Assembly (NCBI GenBank): GCA_030614035.1
Contig: JAUWKW010000055.1
Span: 1-7,857 of the forward strand
Length of the DNA stretch: 7,857 nt
Reading direction: 5' to 3'
From: Chromatiales bacterium
GTDB lineage: Bacteria > Pseudomonadota > Gammaproteobacteria > Steroidobacterales > GCA-2729495
Positions 7,017-7,857 of the stretch are shown here, piece by piece. The position numbers were made by a program, and so were the translations under genes. The stretch's first letter is position 1. Each line of letters starts with the position of its first letter. The notes below the pieces were generated by a model that did not search any database, was not told the DNA's origin, and worked only from the letters and a program-made list of their open reading frames with translations.

Positions 7017-7242
7017 GTGGGATTACGCTGATCGACAGTCGCTGCCGTCCACTGATTGCGGACAATCTAAACACTTCGATCCAGCGCATCACGGTACATA
7101 CTAAGCGGTAAATCCATTGCAAGATCATTGCTCGTTCAATTCTGATGTGATTATTATTAGTTATTGGCTTTATTATCGATCGTCAAAGGCGAGGATTCGC
7201 CAGATCGTCGCCGACCGGGAACCTTGCAACGTATCAGTGAAC
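7017..7242. other. petC-sspA intergenic region with an A+T-rich core
   Basis: The gap is long enough to hold an sspA promoter. An A+T-rich stretch at about 7142-7180 (TAATAA-like repeats) stands out from the G+C-rich surroundings. On the minus strand TTGCAA, 16 bases, TATGTA lies around 7090-7123 and TTGACG lies at about 7178-7183, but no pair of boxes is good enough to name the promoter with confidence. Confidence 0.35.
7185..7201 (-). terminator. Weak candidate terminator after petC
   Basis: Minus strand GGCGA-ATCC-TCGCC forms a 5-bp stem with a 4-base loop, followed by TTT, about 40 bases past the cytochrome c1 stop. The stem and T-run are both short, so termination would be partial at best. 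Confidence 0.3.
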
Positions 7243-7857
7243 CTATTTTACGTCTTTCCAGTATTCGTTCTTGAGCAAATAGGCCAGGATCAAAAACACC
7301 AGCAAGAAAGCGATCACCCAGATCCCTACACGACGACTATCCAGCTGTTCCGGCGAACCCGTGTACTCGAGAAAATTCACGATATCCCGAACAAAACCAT
7401 CGAATTCGTCGGCTGACATTGTACCCGGCGTTACCGTATCAAACCCGATGAAATGTTGCTCCCGGGTACCGTCTTCCCTCTCCATTTCTTCAAATACCAC
7501 ACGCTGCAGACCCTGCAATTCCCACAGCACGTGCGGCATGCTGGTACCACTCAGAACGCGATTATCTACGCCAGTGGGCCTGCTGTCGTCGAGATAAAAT
7601 GATCTGAGGAAGCCATAAAGATAATCCGTGCCCTTGGAGCGCGCTATCAGGGTCAGATCGGGCGGAACCTGTCCGAACCAGCGCAGCGCATCCGCCTCGG
7701 GCATTGCAATGCTCATCGTCTCATCGGGTTTTTCTGCCGCAAACATCAGATTGGTAACCAATTGATCCTGAGATAGCTCGAGATCACGGGCTAATCTGTT
7801 GTAACGAACATACTTGGCGGAATGGCAGCCCATGCAGTAATTAACGAAATTGCGCGC
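7243..7857 (-). CDS. petC: Ubiquinol-cytochrome c reductase, cytochrome c1 subunit, 5' end outside window
   Basis: Cytochrome c1 carries electrons from the Rieske protein to soluble cytochrome c in the bc1 complex of the respiratory chain. The fragment covers 204 codons plus stop. Translation of the edge gives the heme c motif CMGCH at fragment residues 8-12, which gives the covalent heme links and His ligand. The Met of GTSMPHVLWEL (residue 107) is the expected second axial ligand; LIARSKGTDYLYGFLRSFY is a typical cytochrome c1 segment. A C-terminal membrane anchor at about 177-195 (GIWVIAFLLVFLILAYLL) ends in a charged tail, KNEYWKDVK, on the cytoplasmic side. The signal peptide and the first few dozen residues are missing. 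The Rieske and cytochrome b genes are expected just beyond the right edge. Confidence 0.96.
   Translation of the reverse strand, partial: ARNFVNYCMGCHSAKYVRYNRLARDLELSQDQLVTNLMFAAEKPDETMSIAMPEADALRWFGQVPPDLTLIARSKGTDYLYGFLRSFYLDDSRPTGVDNRVLSGTSMPHVLWELQGLQRVVFEEMEREDGTREQHFIGFDTVTPGTMSADEFDGFVRDIVNFLEYTGSPEQLDSRRVGIWVIAFLLVFLILAYLLKNEYWKDVK

Overview
The window looks like a conserved chromosomal block from a gammaproteobacterium with moderately high G+C. LpoA, a DiaA-type SIS protein and the SspA/SspB pair together point to that class. From memory, the gene order cytochrome c1 – sspA – sspB – diaA/gmhA – yraN – lpoA – rsmI – rnpB – mraZ – rsmH matches the Pseudomonas aeruginosa arrangement almost one for one. 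There is no sign of a mobile element, phage, CRISPR array or defence locus. I did not find a credible undescribed system.

Left part (1-2954, all on the minus strand). rsmI is followed by the RNase P RNA gene rnpB, then by mraZ and rsmH, the first two genes of the division and cell wall (dcw) cluster. rsmH runs off the left edge. mraZ has a near-consensus sigma70 promoter (TTGACA, 18 bp, TATAGT). Three TGGG/TGGC repeats at exact 10-bp spacing follow it and are the expected MraZ operator. RsmI and RsmH methylate the same 16S rRNA nucleotide, C1402, on the ribose and the base respectively.

Middle part (2979-5919, plus strand). lpoA, yraN and diaA form a tight operon diverging from rsmI, with only 24 bases between the two start codons. 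LpoA is an outer-membrane lipoprotein that activates PBP1A, YraN is a nuclease-fold UPF0102 protein, and the SIS protein is related to DiaA and phosphoheptose isomerase. The dolP (yraP) gene that usually follows is missing.

Right part (5943-7857, minus strand). sspB and sspA form an operon converging on diaA. Upstream of them is the 3' part of the cytochrome c1 gene of the bc1 complex, which runs off the right edge.

The genes serve housekeeping functions: ribosome modification, tRNA processing, peptidoglycan synthesis and division control, proteolysis adaptor and stress response, and respiration. The least explained stretch is 1451-1670, between rnpB and the mraZ promoter. It holds a 9-bp inverted repeat and other possible hairpins but no gene.
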